Below are positions 34,036-42,083 of a stretch of 64,000 bases of DNA, one piece after another; the stretch's first letter is position 1; every line of letters starts with the position of its first letter. The notes beneath the pieces were generated by a model. The model saw only the letters and a list, made by a program, of their open reading frames with translations, had not been told where the DNA came from and ran no database searches. The position numbers and the translations under genes were made by a program. Origin of the DNA: Leucobacter sp. Ag1 (GTDB lineage: Bacteria; Actinomycetota; Actinomycetes; Actinomycetales; Microbacteriaceae); assembly GCF_000980875.1 (NCBI RefSeq), contig NZ_LAYO01000105.1, positions 1 through 64,000 of the forward strand, written 5' to 3'.

Positions 34036-34835
34036 GGCTGCTCCTTCGCGGGGGCTGCGGTGGACGGTGCGCGGGACGCGCGGTGCTCCCGTGCGGCGCG
34101 GACGAGGCCCTCGAAGATCCGTCGGTCCTCGGGGTTCTCCTCCGGGTGCCACTGGACGGCGACGCCGAACGGGACGGAATCGAGCTCGATCGACTCGATG
34201 ACGCCGTCCGCGGTGCGACTGGTGACGGTGAGGCCGTCGCCGACCTCGTCGATCGCCTGGTGGTGGTACAGGTGGGCCCGTGCGCGCGGATCCTCGCCGA
34301 GCAGACCGGCAAGGCGGGATCCCTCGTCGACCTCGACCTCGATCGGGTTGAAGACGCCGTCGCCGAGCTGGTAGCGGTCGTCGCCGACCGCGTCGGGGAG
34401 GTGCTGGATCAGGGTGCCGCCGCGCTCGACGTTGAGCACCTGCGCGCCGCGGCAGATGCCGAGGAACGGGAGCTCGGCCTCGATGGCCGCGTCGAGCAGC
34501 GCCGCTTCGAAGCTGTCGCGGTCGGTGCGGGGCGCACCGGTCCGTTCGTGCGGCTCCTGCGCGTAGCGGGCGGGATCGACGTCGGCGCCGCCCGAGAGGA
34601 TCAGCCCGTCGAGCGACGCGACGATGCTGCGGGCGACCTCGGGATCCGCCGGCTGCGGCGGCAGCACGATCGCGATCCCGCCGACGTCCGTGACCGCGTC
34701 GAGATAGACCTTCGGCAGGAACGACGCGCGGACGTCCCAGACGCCCGTCTGCGCCTGCTCCAGGTAGCTGGTGATGCCGATCAGGGGGCGCACGGCGCCG
34801 GCCGTGCTCGAAACCCGGGACTCAGAGACGCTCAA
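34032..34835 (-). CDS. Class-I glutamine amidotransferase-like gamma-glutamyl hydrolase (PuuD-like)
   Basis: The protein has the peptidase C26 motifs: RPLIGITSYLE, LDGLILSGGADVDP, the nucleophile Cys in FLGICRGAQVLNV, and VAVQWHPEENPED with the catalytic His and Glu. It would release glutamate from a gamma-glutamylated acid. The start is uncertain: TTG at 34835 (267 residues) overlaps the ligase stop by 14 nt, while GTG at 34793 gives 253 residues, close to E. coli PuuD. Neither has a strong ribosome site; coupling to the ligase gene is likely. Confidence 0.85.
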   Translation of the reverse strand: MSVSESRVSSTAGAVRPLIGITSYLEQAQTGVWDVRASFLPKVYLDAVTDVGGIAIVLPPQPADPEVARSIVASLDGLILSGGADVDPARYAQEPHERTGAPRTDRDSFEAALLDAAIEAELPFLGICRGAQVLNVERGGTLIQHLPDAVGDDRYQLGDGVFNPIEVEVDEGSRLAGLLGEDPRARAHLYHHQAIDEVGDGLTVTSRTADGVIESIELDSVPFGVAVQWHPEENPEDRRIFEGLVRAAREHRASRAPSTAAPAKEQP

Positions 34836-36192
34836 AGCCGCGCACCCGCTCCCAGTCCGTGACCGCCGCGTTGAACGCCGCGACCTCGACGCGCGCCGCG
34901 TGCACGTAGTGCTCGACGACCTCGTCGCCGAACACCCGGCGGGCCAGCGCGGATACCTCGAAGAGGTCGGCCGCCTCGGCGAGCGTGCTCGGCACGCGCT
35001 CGATGCCACTCGCGTAGGCGTTGCCGGCGAGCGGCTCGCCGAGCTCGAGCTCCTGCTCGATCCCCTCGAGGCCGGAGGCGAGCATGCCGGCGACCGCGAG
35101 GTACTGGTTCACGTCGCCGCCCGGCACGCGGTTCTCGACGCGCATGCCCATGCCGCGACCGACGACGCGCAGCGCGCAGGTCCGGTTGTCGTGGCCCCAC
35201 GCGACGGCGGTGGGGGCGAAGCTGCCCTCGGCGAAGCGCTTGTAGGAGTTGATGTTCGGGGCGTAGAGCAGGGTGAACTCCCGCAGGGCGGCGAGCTGGC
35301 CCGCGAGGTAGTGGCGGAACAGCTTCGACATGCCGTCGGGGGCGGTGCCGTCGACGAACAGCGGTTCGCCGGACTCCGAGCGGAGGCTCGTGTGCACGTG
35401 GCAGCTGTTGCCCTCCCGCTCGTTGAACTTCGCCATGAAGGTGATGCTCTTGCCGTGCGCCTCGGCGATCTCCTTCGCGCCGCTCTTGTAGATCGAGTGG
35501 TTGTCGCAGGTGGGGAGCGCGTGGGTGTAGCGGAACGCGATCTCCTGCTGGCCGAGGTTGCACTCGCCCTTCACGCCCTCGCAGTACATCCCGGCTCCGT
35601 CCATGGAGGTGCGGATATCGCGCAGCAGCGGTTCGAGGCGGGTCGATCCCTGGAGGGCGTAGTCGGTGTTGTAGTCGCTCGCCGCGGTGAGGTCGTTGTA
35701 GCGCTGGCGCCAGGCGGTGCGGTAGTCGGTGTCGAAGACGATGAACTCGAGCTCGGTGCCGACGAAGGGTTCGAAGCCGTGCGCGGCGAGCCGCTCGACC
35801 TGGCGGCGCAGGATCTGCCGCGGCGCGACCTCGATGGGGGTGTGGTCGTTCGCGGTCGTCAGGTCGGCGGTGACCATCGCGGTGCCGGGCAGCCAGGGCA
35901 TCCGGCGCAGCGTCGAGAGGTCGGGGATCATCGCCATGTCGCCGTAGCCGTGCTCCCAGCTCGTCAGCGCGTAGCCGTCCACGGTGTTGAGCTCGACATC
36001 GACCGCGAGGAGGTAGTTGCAGCACTCGGCGCCGTGCTCGAGCGTGTCCTCGACGAACAACCGGGCCGAGACCCGCTTGCCGACGAGGCGGCCCTGCATG
36101 TCGGTGAATCCGATGATGACGGTGTCGATCTCGCCGGAGCTCACGGCTCCGCGCAGCTCGTCGGGTGTCAGGTTTCCGCTCGCGGGGATCAT
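34822..36192 (-). CDS. Glutamine-synthetase-family gamma-glutamylamine ligase (PuuA/GlnA4-like)
   Basis: The 456-residue protein has the glutamine synthetase catalytic fold: FVGTELEFIVFD, the metal ligands in GECNLGQQEIAF, GNSCHVHTSL, and NRVPGGDVNQYLAVAGML. It belongs to the branch that joins glutamate to amines such as putrescine or ethanolamine with ATP, not to the nitrogen-assimilation enzyme. The ATG at 36192 follows AGAAGGAGAACC. It is the first gene of a five-gene minus-strand set and is divergent from an amine-type permease. Confidence 0.9.
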   Translation of the reverse strand: MIPASGNLTPDELRGAVSSGEIDTVIIGFTDMQGRLVGKRVSARLFVEDTLEHGAECCNYLLAVDVELNTVDGYALTSWEHGYGDMAMIPDLSTLRRMPWLPGTAMVTADLTTANDHTPIEVAPRQILRRQVERLAAHGFEPFVGTELEFIVFDTDYRTAWRQRYNDLTAASDYNTDYALQGSTRLEPLLRDIRTSMDGAGMYCEGVKGECNLGQQEIAFRYTHALPTCDNHSIYKSGAKEIAEAHGKSITFMAKFNEREGNSCHVHTSLRSESGEPLFVDGTAPDGMSKLFRHYLAGQLAALREFTLLYAPNINSYKRFAEGSFAPTAVAWGHDNRTCALRVVGRGMGMRVENRVPGGDVNQYLAVAGMLASGLEGIEQELELGEPLAGNAYASGIERVPSTLAEAADLFEVSALARRVFGDEVVEHYVHAARVEVAAFNAAVTDWERVRGFERL

Positions 36193-36269
36193 GGTTCTCC
36201 TTCTGCTCATCGTCGAGAGTCGGGGGTGCGGTGCCATCCTACGGCCGCGACTCGGGGGCCGCGATCCCG

Positions 36270-36291
36270 AATGGTCGGAACTCCGACCATT
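36270..36291. promoter_or_regulatory. 22-bp palindromic operator in the ligase/permease divergent region
   Basis: AATGGTCGGA (36270-36279) and TCCGACCATT (36282-36291) are perfect inverted half-sites separated by AC. The TGGT...ACCA ends resemble GntR/FadR-family operators. It stands 78 bp before the ligase start and 62 bp before the permease -35, so it could control both. Confidence 0.65.
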
Positions 36292-36352
36292 ACATCACGC
36301 CGAGGCTCGATTCGCGCCGGATTCGATCCGAAAAGATGCTCGAAAAAGGTTG

Positions 36353-36380
36353 TTGTGAAGTACCAATAGGCGGTTATAGT
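36353..36380 (+). promoter_or_regulatory. Promoter of the amine permease
   Basis: TTGTGA at 36353-36358 and TATAGT at 36375-36380 are 16 bp apart. Transcription would begin near 36387, leaving a leader of about 60 nt to the ATG at 36448. Confidence 0.65.
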
Positions 36381-36447
36381 CATCATGACGCGCCGCAAAG
36401 ATGCAGCTTCTGGGCGGACCGTTCACAACGAAGTGAAAGGGGCCGGC

Positions 36448-38001
36448 ATGGCCAAGGACACGCTGAAGGTCTCCGGGGTGACGTACACCACGGCGGAGGC
36501 AGGGTACTTCGAGAAGCGCCAGCTCAAGCGCTCCGCCGGCGTCTGGGGGCTCTGGGGCCTCGCGGTCGGCGCGGTGATCTCGGGCAACTTCTCGGGTTGG
36601 AATTTCGGGATCGAGGCGGCGGGCTTCGGCGGCATGATGATCGCCTTCGCGATCCTCGTCGTCATGTACTACGGGCTCGTCTTCTCGATCGGCGAGATGG
36701 CGGCCGCGATGCCGCACACGGGCGGCGCCTACTCGTTCGGGCGGGCGGCGATGGGACCCTGGGGCGGCTTCGTCACCGGGCTCGCGGAGTCCATCGAGTA
36801 CGTCGCGACCACCGCGGTGATCGTCTACTTCTCGGCGGGCTACGCGAACGGCGTCACCGAGGGGCTGATGGGCTTCTCGCTGCCGACCTGGGTGTGGTGG
36901 ATCATCCTCTACGCAGCCTTCGTCGGGCTCAACACGGCGGGCGCCTCCATCTCGCTGAAGTTCGCGATCGTCGTGTCGTTCATCTCGATCGGCGTGCTGG
37001 TGCTGTTCGGTGCGATGGCGCTCTTCAGCGGCTCGGCCGACTGGGGCAGCCTCTTCAACATCGCGCCCGATCCGGGGCAGAGCGAGTTCCTGCCGCACGG
37101 CGTGCTCCCGATCCTCTTCGCGCTGCCGTTCGCCATGTGGCTGTTCCTCGGCATCGAGGAGCTGCCGCTCGCGGCCGAGGAATCGCACAACCCGGTCCGC
37201 GACATCCCGCGCGCCGGCCTCTGGGCGCGCGGCACCCTCATCGTGACCGGCCTGCTCGTGCTGTTCCTCAACACCGCGGTGCTCGGAGCCAAGGACACCG
37301 GTAAGGCTGGCGAGCCGCTGCTCGACGGCTTCCGCAAGATCCTCGGCGACGACCTCGCCTGGGTCGCCGGTCTGCTCGCGCTCTTCGCGCTGTTCGGCCT
37401 GCTGGCCTCGCTGCAGGGCATCATGTTCGCCTACGGGCGCAACCTGTACTCGCTCTCGCGCGCCGGGTACTACCCGAAGTTCCTCTCGCTCACGGGCAAG
37501 CGCCAGACCCCCTGGGTGGCGCTCATTGCGGGCGCGCTCATCGGCTTCGCGGCGCTCGTCGTCGTCGACCTGACGGGCGGCGGCAGCGGCGTCGGCGGCG
37601 CGGTCGTGCTGAACATCGCGGTGTGGGGAGCGGTGGTCGCCTACTTCATGCAGATGCTGTCCTTCATCATCCTGCGTAGGAAGTACCCGAACGCGAAGCG
37701 GCCCTACCTGAGCCCGTGGGGCGTGTTCGGGGCCGGCGCCGCGGCCGTGATCTCGGCGCTGATCTTCCTCGGCTTCCTGTTGAACGAGACGTTCCGCCCG
37801 GCGATCGTCGCGATCGCGATCGTCTACGCGATCGGGCTCATCGTGTTCGGCGTCTACACCCGGCACCGGCTGATCCTCTCGCCGGAGGAGGAGTACGCGG
37901 TCTCGGGTGGCCTGCACGGGGACCCGCAGTCCGAGGGCTACGGCGGCGAGGTCGAGGAGGAGCTGCTGGCCCAGGACGGGATCGACGACCCCGTCAGGTA
38001 G
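36448..38001 (+). CDS. APC-family amino acid/ethanolamine permease
   Basis: The 517-residue membrane protein has about twelve hydrophobic segments. The start of the core, YFEKRQLKRSAGVWGLWGLA followed by GAVISGNFSGWNFG, and GEMAAAMPHTGGAYSF resemble ethanolamine permeases of the APC superfamily. The ATG at 36448 follows GTGAAAGGGGCC; an ATG at 36385 falls on the predicted transcription start and has no ribosome site. It would import the amine used by the divergent catabolic operon. Other amines or amino acids are possible. Confidence 0.85.
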   Translation: MAKDTLKVSGVTYTTAEAGYFEKRQLKRSAGVWGLWGLAVGAVISGNFSGWNFGIEAAGFGGMMIAFAILVVMYYGLVFSIGEMAAAMPHTGGAYSFGRAAMGPWGGFVTGLAESIEYVATTAVIVYFSAGYANGVTEGLMGFSLPTWVWWIILYAAFVGLNTAGASISLKFAIVVSFISIGVLVLFGAMALFSGSADWGSLFNIAPDPGQSEFLPHGVLPILFALPFAMWLFLGIEELPLAAEESHNPVRDIPRAGLWARGTLIVTGLLVLFLNTAVLGAKDTGKAGEPLLDGFRKILGDDLAWVAGLLALFALFGLLASLQGIMFAYGRNLYSLSRAGYYPKFLSLTGKRQTPWVALIAGALIGFAALVVVDLTGGGSGVGGAVVLNIAVWGAVVAYFMQMLSFIILRRKYPNAKRPYLSPWGVFGAGAAAVISALIFLGFLLNETFRPAIVAIAIVYAIGLIVFGVYTRHRLILSPEEEYAVSGGLHGDPQSEGYGGEVEEELLAQDGIDDPVR

Positions 38002-38599
38002 TCGTCGCCGGCCCGTCGGGGTGCGCCGCACCCCGACGGGGCGGAGTCTCGCACAGGGATCGCACGACGGTGCGGATCTCGTGCTCGGCCGCCGGGCGTC
38101 GGGCGACGACGCTGCGGAAGAGCGCGAGCCCCGCGAGCGTATCGAGCAGGAGCTCCTCGTCGGTATCGGCGGGGAGCTCCTCGCGCGAGATGCCCGCCGC
38201 GATGATCTCGCGGCCGAGATCCCTGCGGCGGCGGCCGATGCGCTCCATGAAGTGGTCGAGGATCTCGGGGCTCAGGATCGTGAGCCACAGCGACGACGCG
38301 TCGCGGCCGCGGAGCACCATCTGCTGGTTGAGCACGTTCTGCATGGAGTGCTGTACGAGGTCCTCGACGACGGATCCGGTCTCGGGCCTGACCCAGGGAA
38401 GGGTCGAGGCCTCGACCACGTCGCGCGCGAGGTCGGTGCGGTTCGGCCAGCGTCGGTAGATCGCGGTGCGGCTCGTGCCGGCACCGACCGCCAGCGCGTC
38501 GTAGTTGAGCGCCGCGAGGCCGCCGTCGAGCAGCTGCGCGCGGGCGAGTTCGAGCACTCGTTCGGTGATATCGGTATCGCGCGGTCGGCCCTGGTTCAT
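37994..38599 (-). CDS. TetR-family transcriptional regulator
   Basis: The 201-residue protein has a TetR DNA-binding domain (ITERVLELARAQLLDGGLAA, then YDALAVGAGTSRTAIYRRWPNR) and a helical ligand domain of the usual size. Its stop overlaps the permease stop by 8 bp. The ATG at 38599 is chosen because a -10-like TAGGGT ends 6 nt before it, fitting a leaderless mRNA. Its target is unclear: the permease, the surface protein or itself. Confidence 0.87.
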   Translation of the reverse strand: MNQGRPRDTDITERVLELARAQLLDGGLAALNYDALAVGAGTSRTAIYRRWPNRTDLARDVVEASTLPWVRPETGSVVEDLVQHSMQNVLNQQMVLRGRDASSLWLTILSPEILDHFMERIGRRRRDLGREIIAAGISREELPADTDEELLLDTLAGLALFRSVVARRPAAEHEIRTVVRSLCETPPRRGAAHPDGPATTT

Positions 38600-38605
38600 G
38601 CACAC

Positions 38606-38611
38606 ACCCTA
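38606..38611 (-). promoter_or_regulatory. -10 element of a probable leaderless TetR transcript
   Basis: On the minus strand TAGGGT is followed by GTGTGC and then the ATG at 38599. This spacing puts the transcript start at or next to the start codon. No ribosome site is visible, which agrees with leaderless translation, common in actinobacteria. Confidence 0.45.
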
Positions 38612-38720
38612 GACCGGTGCTTGGTGGGAATCCGATGAATATGCAACACTCAGTAGCGCAAGTGATGCGCGGCCGGTCGTTTCGGGGGAAACCCGCCGCG
38701 AGAAACAGGGGTACACGCGC

Positions 38721-40736
38721 ATGCGCTTCAAGGGGGTGCGTGCCGTCGCGCGGGCCGTTCTGGCCCTCGCGTGCGGTGCGCTGATCGTGGCGACGCTGCT
38801 CATCGCGCCGGCGGGTTCGGCCGAGGCCGATTCGCCGGAATCGCACGAGCCGGGGCTCTACCTGGCGCTCGGATCCCCGACGCAGCTGATGCGGGGCAGC
38901 CAGCGGAGCGACGGCGGGATCGCGTTCGACCCGGTCGGCGCGCCGACGGGCCGCTCCTACAACGCGCTCGCCGCGCACCTGGCCGACGGTGCGCTCTACG
39001 CGATCGAGGACGCGAGCGGCGATCTGATTCGCGTGCTCGGGGACGGGACGACGCGGACCGTGATGCGGCTCGGCGCGGCCAGCGTGGTCGGGGCCTTCGC
39101 CGATTCCGAGCATCCGGATCGCATGTACTACGTCCCGCGGGGATCGAAGCAGCTGGCCTGGGTCGATGTCGCGACCCGGGAGCAAGGCGCGATCCCGATG
39201 ACGGGTTCCTTCGTCCCGGTCGACTTCGCCTGGAGCCGGGGGTACTTCTGGGGCCTGCGCATCGTGGATCGGCAAGCGGTGCTCACCCGGCTCGGGCTCG
39301 ACGGACGGCTCCAGGAGGCCCCCGTGCCCGGCGTCGACGGGACCCGGTTCGGCGGCGGATCGTTCGGCGGAGCGTGGACCTACGGGAACGGCAACCTCGG
39401 CTTCCTGGCGAACAGCGGAGGCGCGGTGCAGCTGCGTCTGGCGACGGATGACCCCGCGAAGGCCGAGCTCGTCGGCTACGCCGATAGCCCGGCGTCGAGC
39501 AACCTGGACGCGGCCCTGATCCCGGCGGCGCCCGTGCACCTGAGCGTGCGCTTCATGGCCGAGTGGTCGGGCGGGCGCAAGCCGGTGCACCTGATCCCCG
39601 TGGTCCGCAACGAGGGCACCACGGTCTCGTCGGGCTACCAGTTGGATTTCGGTCCCGAGCGCCCCGACAACCGGGCAGTCGAGATGCCCGAGGGCTGCGC
39701 CGAATCGGGTGGACGATTCCTCTGCGTCGGCGGTCCGCTGCAGCCGGGGGAGGAGCGGCAGCACGACTTCGCGCTCAGCATGATCAGTTCCGGATCCGCG
39801 TACACCCAGCAGTGGACGGTCTCGGTCCAGGGGAACGAGTCGGATCCGGTGCCCGCATCGGCTCCGGTCTCCTTCCCCGCGTTCCGCCCGGATCCGGTGC
39901 TGCTCGACACCGACGTGAAGGCGCGGGTCGTCGATGCTGTTCGCGATGGCTTCGTGACCGTCGACAAGCCGGTGCAGGTGTTCGTGCTGGTACGCAACCG
40001 CGGCGACGCGGCGCTCACGGGGGTGCGGGTGTCGGTCGACGGTGCGCCCTGGAACGCTCAGACCCTCGAGGGCGAGCTGCAACCCGGCGAACTGCGGACG
40101 GTCCGATTCGAGGGGCGCGTCGACGACCTGATGATCGGCGGCATCGCCCAGGTCTCGGCCACGGTCACGGCGGACGTCGACGGGGCGAAGACACGGGTGC
40201 AGAGCAAGCCGCTGCATCTCTCCGGGCACGGGGTGCTCCCGAACGCCGGGGGACTGTCCGGTCCGCAACCGGCGCCGGTCGGCAACATCGACCCGCTCGA
40301 CCCGCCCCCGCCGTTCGTGATCATGCCCGACGACCGCACGGGGCACGGGGCCGCTGCCGGCTCGGGCACCGCCGCCGGGACGGGCACGGCTGCCGGGTCC
40401 GTCGGATCCGCGACGGGCGGCTCCGACGGCGGCGCACGCGCAGGCGGGGCCTCCGCGAGCGGTGCTCCGCCGCGCACGGCGACGCCGGAGGGTTCCGCGG
40501 CCGCCGGCGACGGCGATCGAGGTTCCGACGGCACGGCGATCGAGGCGGGGCCGGCGACCGGCGCCGTCGAGGGGGCGAGCGGCACCGGAGACGGGAGCCG
40601 GCCCGCCGAACTCAGCGCGACCGGATCCGATGCCGCGAGCCGGGGCACGGCCGTCTGGGCGGCGGTGATCCTGCTGCTCGGGGGCGCCTGGATCGTCGGC
40701 ACGGCCCGGCGTGGAAGCCGGCGTCCGCGAGCCTGA
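38721..40736 (+). CDS. Secreted surface protein with an LSATG sorting-like signal
   Basis: The 671-residue protein has a signal peptide (residues 1-36), then a region resembling secreted DUF6923-type beta-propellers (YNALAAHLADGALYAIEDAS; HPDRMYYV). Two Ig-like repeat domains follow with CARDB-like features (HLIPVVRNEGTTVSSGYQLD; VFVLVRNRGDAALTGVRVSV). A Gly/Ala/Ser-rich spacer leads to LSATG (631-635), a hydrophobic stretch and RRGSRRPRA. This is a sorting-signal layout with a changed motif. It converges directly on the sigma-factor gene with no gap. Function is unknown; adhesion or wall display is likely. Confidence 0.72.
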   Translation: MRFKGVRAVARAVLALACGALIVATLLIAPAGSAEADSPESHEPGLYLALGSPTQLMRGSQRSDGGIAFDPVGAPTGRSYNALAAHLADGALYAIEDASGDLIRVLGDGTTRTVMRLGAASVVGAFADSEHPDRMYYVPRGSKQLAWVDVATREQGAIPMTGSFVPVDFAWSRGYFWGLRIVDRQAVLTRLGLDGRLQEAPVPGVDGTRFGGGSFGGAWTYGNGNLGFLANSGGAVQLRLATDDPAKAELVGYADSPASSNLDAALIPAAPVHLSVRFMAEWSGGRKPVHLIPVVRNEGTTVSSGYQLDFGPERPDNRAVEMPEGCAESGGRFLCVGGPLQPGEERQHDFALSMISSGSAYTQQWTVSVQGNESDPVPASAPVSFPAFRPDPVLLDTDVKARVVDAVRDGFVTVDKPVQVFVLVRNRGDAALTGVRVSVDGAPWNAQTLEGELQPGELRTVRFEGRVDDLMIGGIAQVSATVTADVDGAKTRVQSKPLHLSGHGVLPNAGGLSGPQPAPVGNIDPLDPPPPFVIMPDDRTGHGAAAGSGTAAGTGTAAGSVGSATGGSDGGARAGGASASGAPPRTATPEGSAAAGDGDRGSDGTAIEAGPATGAVEGASGTGDGSRPAELSATGSDAASRGTAVWAAVILLLGGAWIVGTARRGSRRPRA

Positions 40737-41933
40737 TCAGCAGTCCGCGGAGAACGTCTGCGAGCGCTCGCACCACCCGGTCCAGTCGCCGAAGTAGAGC
40801 GCCGGCGGGTCGGTGCCCGGCGTCGGGGCCGGTGAAGGTTCGGGTCCGGGCACGGTCGGCGGGCGCTCCGGCGACCGCGGGGACTCGGGGATGCGGCTTT
40901 CGGGCCCGCCTCCGGTCCCGGTGCCGGACGCGGTGCGACCGGCACGATGCGCATCGCGCACCGGGGCCGGTGCCCGATCCGGGGCGTCCCCCGCGGACCG
41001 GTCGACGTCGCTCGTGCTCGACGCGGGTGCGTGCGGCTCGGCCGGGATCGAACCCGGCATCGCGAGGCCGCCGATCGTGCCCGCGGTGGCGAGCACGACG
41101 CCTGCGGCGGAGAGCGCCGCGAGGGTCCCGGTCGCGGTGCGCCTGCGCCAGTCGCGGGTGAGCGCGAGGATCCCCGCGAGGGAGAGCCCGATCGCGCCCG
41201 CTTGCTCCCCGAACAGCACCCACCGCCTGCGGCAGTCCGCGCAGCCGTCGAGGTGGGCCTGAGCCTCCGCTCGGCGCCGGGTGTTCTTCTTGCCCCAGCG
41301 CAGATCCTTGAACCGCCCCACGCTCGTCGCGCAGTCCTCCGGTAGGTTCCGGGTCGGGTGCATGCGCTCGACCCAGCCCTTGCGCAGGCCGTCGCGGGCG
41401 CGTTTGAGCAGCACCGAGGCCGAGTTCGGGGAGAGCTCCAGCTCGCCGGCGACCTCCTGCACGGATCGGCCCTCGACGTCGACGGCGAGTACGATCTGCT
41501 GCCAGCGCGGAGGGAGATCCTGCAGCGCAGCTGCCGCCGCGGCCCGCTGCTCCGCGGACTCGAGGGAGTCATCGTGCGGTTCGAGCGAGGCTCCCTCGAG
41601 TGGCAGATCCTCGAGCGGGGCGCCGCGTTTGCGTGACTCCCAGTGCTGCCCGAGACGCGTCTGCACGGTGCGGAAGAGGTAGGCGCGGAACGATTCCCGC
41701 GGGCCGCCCCCGGCGAGCAGCGCCTGGAACACGGCATCGAATGCCTCGGCGACGGCGTCCTCGGCGACCGCGGGGTCCTTGCGCACGGCCCAGCCGAGCA
41801 CGAGCCCGTGATGTCGCCGCCAGAGCGTCTCGATCGGCCAGGCGCTGCCGGCGCGGATCAGGTCGCAGAGCTCGGAATCGGACGCCTCGTTCGGGCCCGG
41901 ACCGGGGCCGTGCGCCTCGTCCGGAGCCTGCAT
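40737..41933 (-). CDS. ECF sigma factor fused to a zinc-binding membrane anti-sigma-like domain
   Basis: The 398-residue protein has sigma region 2 (about 20-95, IETLWRRHHGLVLGWAVRKD) and region 4 (about 130-190, LQDLPPRWQQIVLAVDVEG, then LELSPNSASVLLKRARDGL). Next come H227-x3-C231-x2-C234, as in zinc anti-sigma factors, a transmembrane helix (about 267-290), and a 108-residue Pro-rich outside tail with two Cys near the end. A frame extending upstream to 42653 lies over the adhesin gene and is rejected. It sits between the surface protein and pilus genes, and probably controls them. Confidence 0.82.
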   Translation of the reverse strand: MQAPDEAHGPGPGPNEASDSELCDLIRAGSAWPIETLWRRHHGLVLGWAVRKDPAVAEDAVAEAFDAVFQALLAGGGPRESFRAYLFRTVQTRLGQHWESRKRGAPLEDLPLEGASLEPHDDSLESAEQRAAAAAALQDLPPRWQQIVLAVDVEGRSVQEVAGELELSPNSASVLLKRARDGLRKGWVERMHPTRNLPEDCATSVGRFKDLRWGKKNTRRRAEAQAHLDGCADCRRRWVLFGEQAGAIGLSLAGILALTRDWRRRTATGTLAALSAAGVVLATAGTIGGLAMPGSIPAEPHAPASSTSDVDRSAGDAPDRAPAPVRDAHRAGRTASGTGTGGGPESRIPESPRSPERPPTVPGPEPSPAPTPGTDPPALYFGDWTGWCERSQTFSADC

Positions 41934-42083
41934 GCCCAGAAGCGTAGCAGCGTGTAGCGAAAACTTTTCCGCAACCGCGTCACATTCCCCGGGAACCGAC
42001 TCTGACTCTGCGGGGGACGACCGCAGCGCCGAATGCTGCGGAAGGGGACCTCCCGAACGTCGAACTCGATCAGCGGAGGAAGA

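Noticed and set aside
36385-36447. Earlier ATG at 36385 as the permease start.
   Set aside because: It falls on the predicted transcription start and has no ribosome site, while GTGAAAGGGGCC precedes the ATG at 36448.
41985-42020. ECF-type GGAAC promoter for the adhesin gene.
   Set aside because: GGGAAC is present near 41990 but no matching -10 at the usual 16-17 bp spacing was found.
42033-42083. Earlier ATG at 42033 for the adhesin.
   Set aside because: It has no ribosome site and would put a hydrophilic stretch before the signal peptide; CGGAGGAAGA supports 42084.
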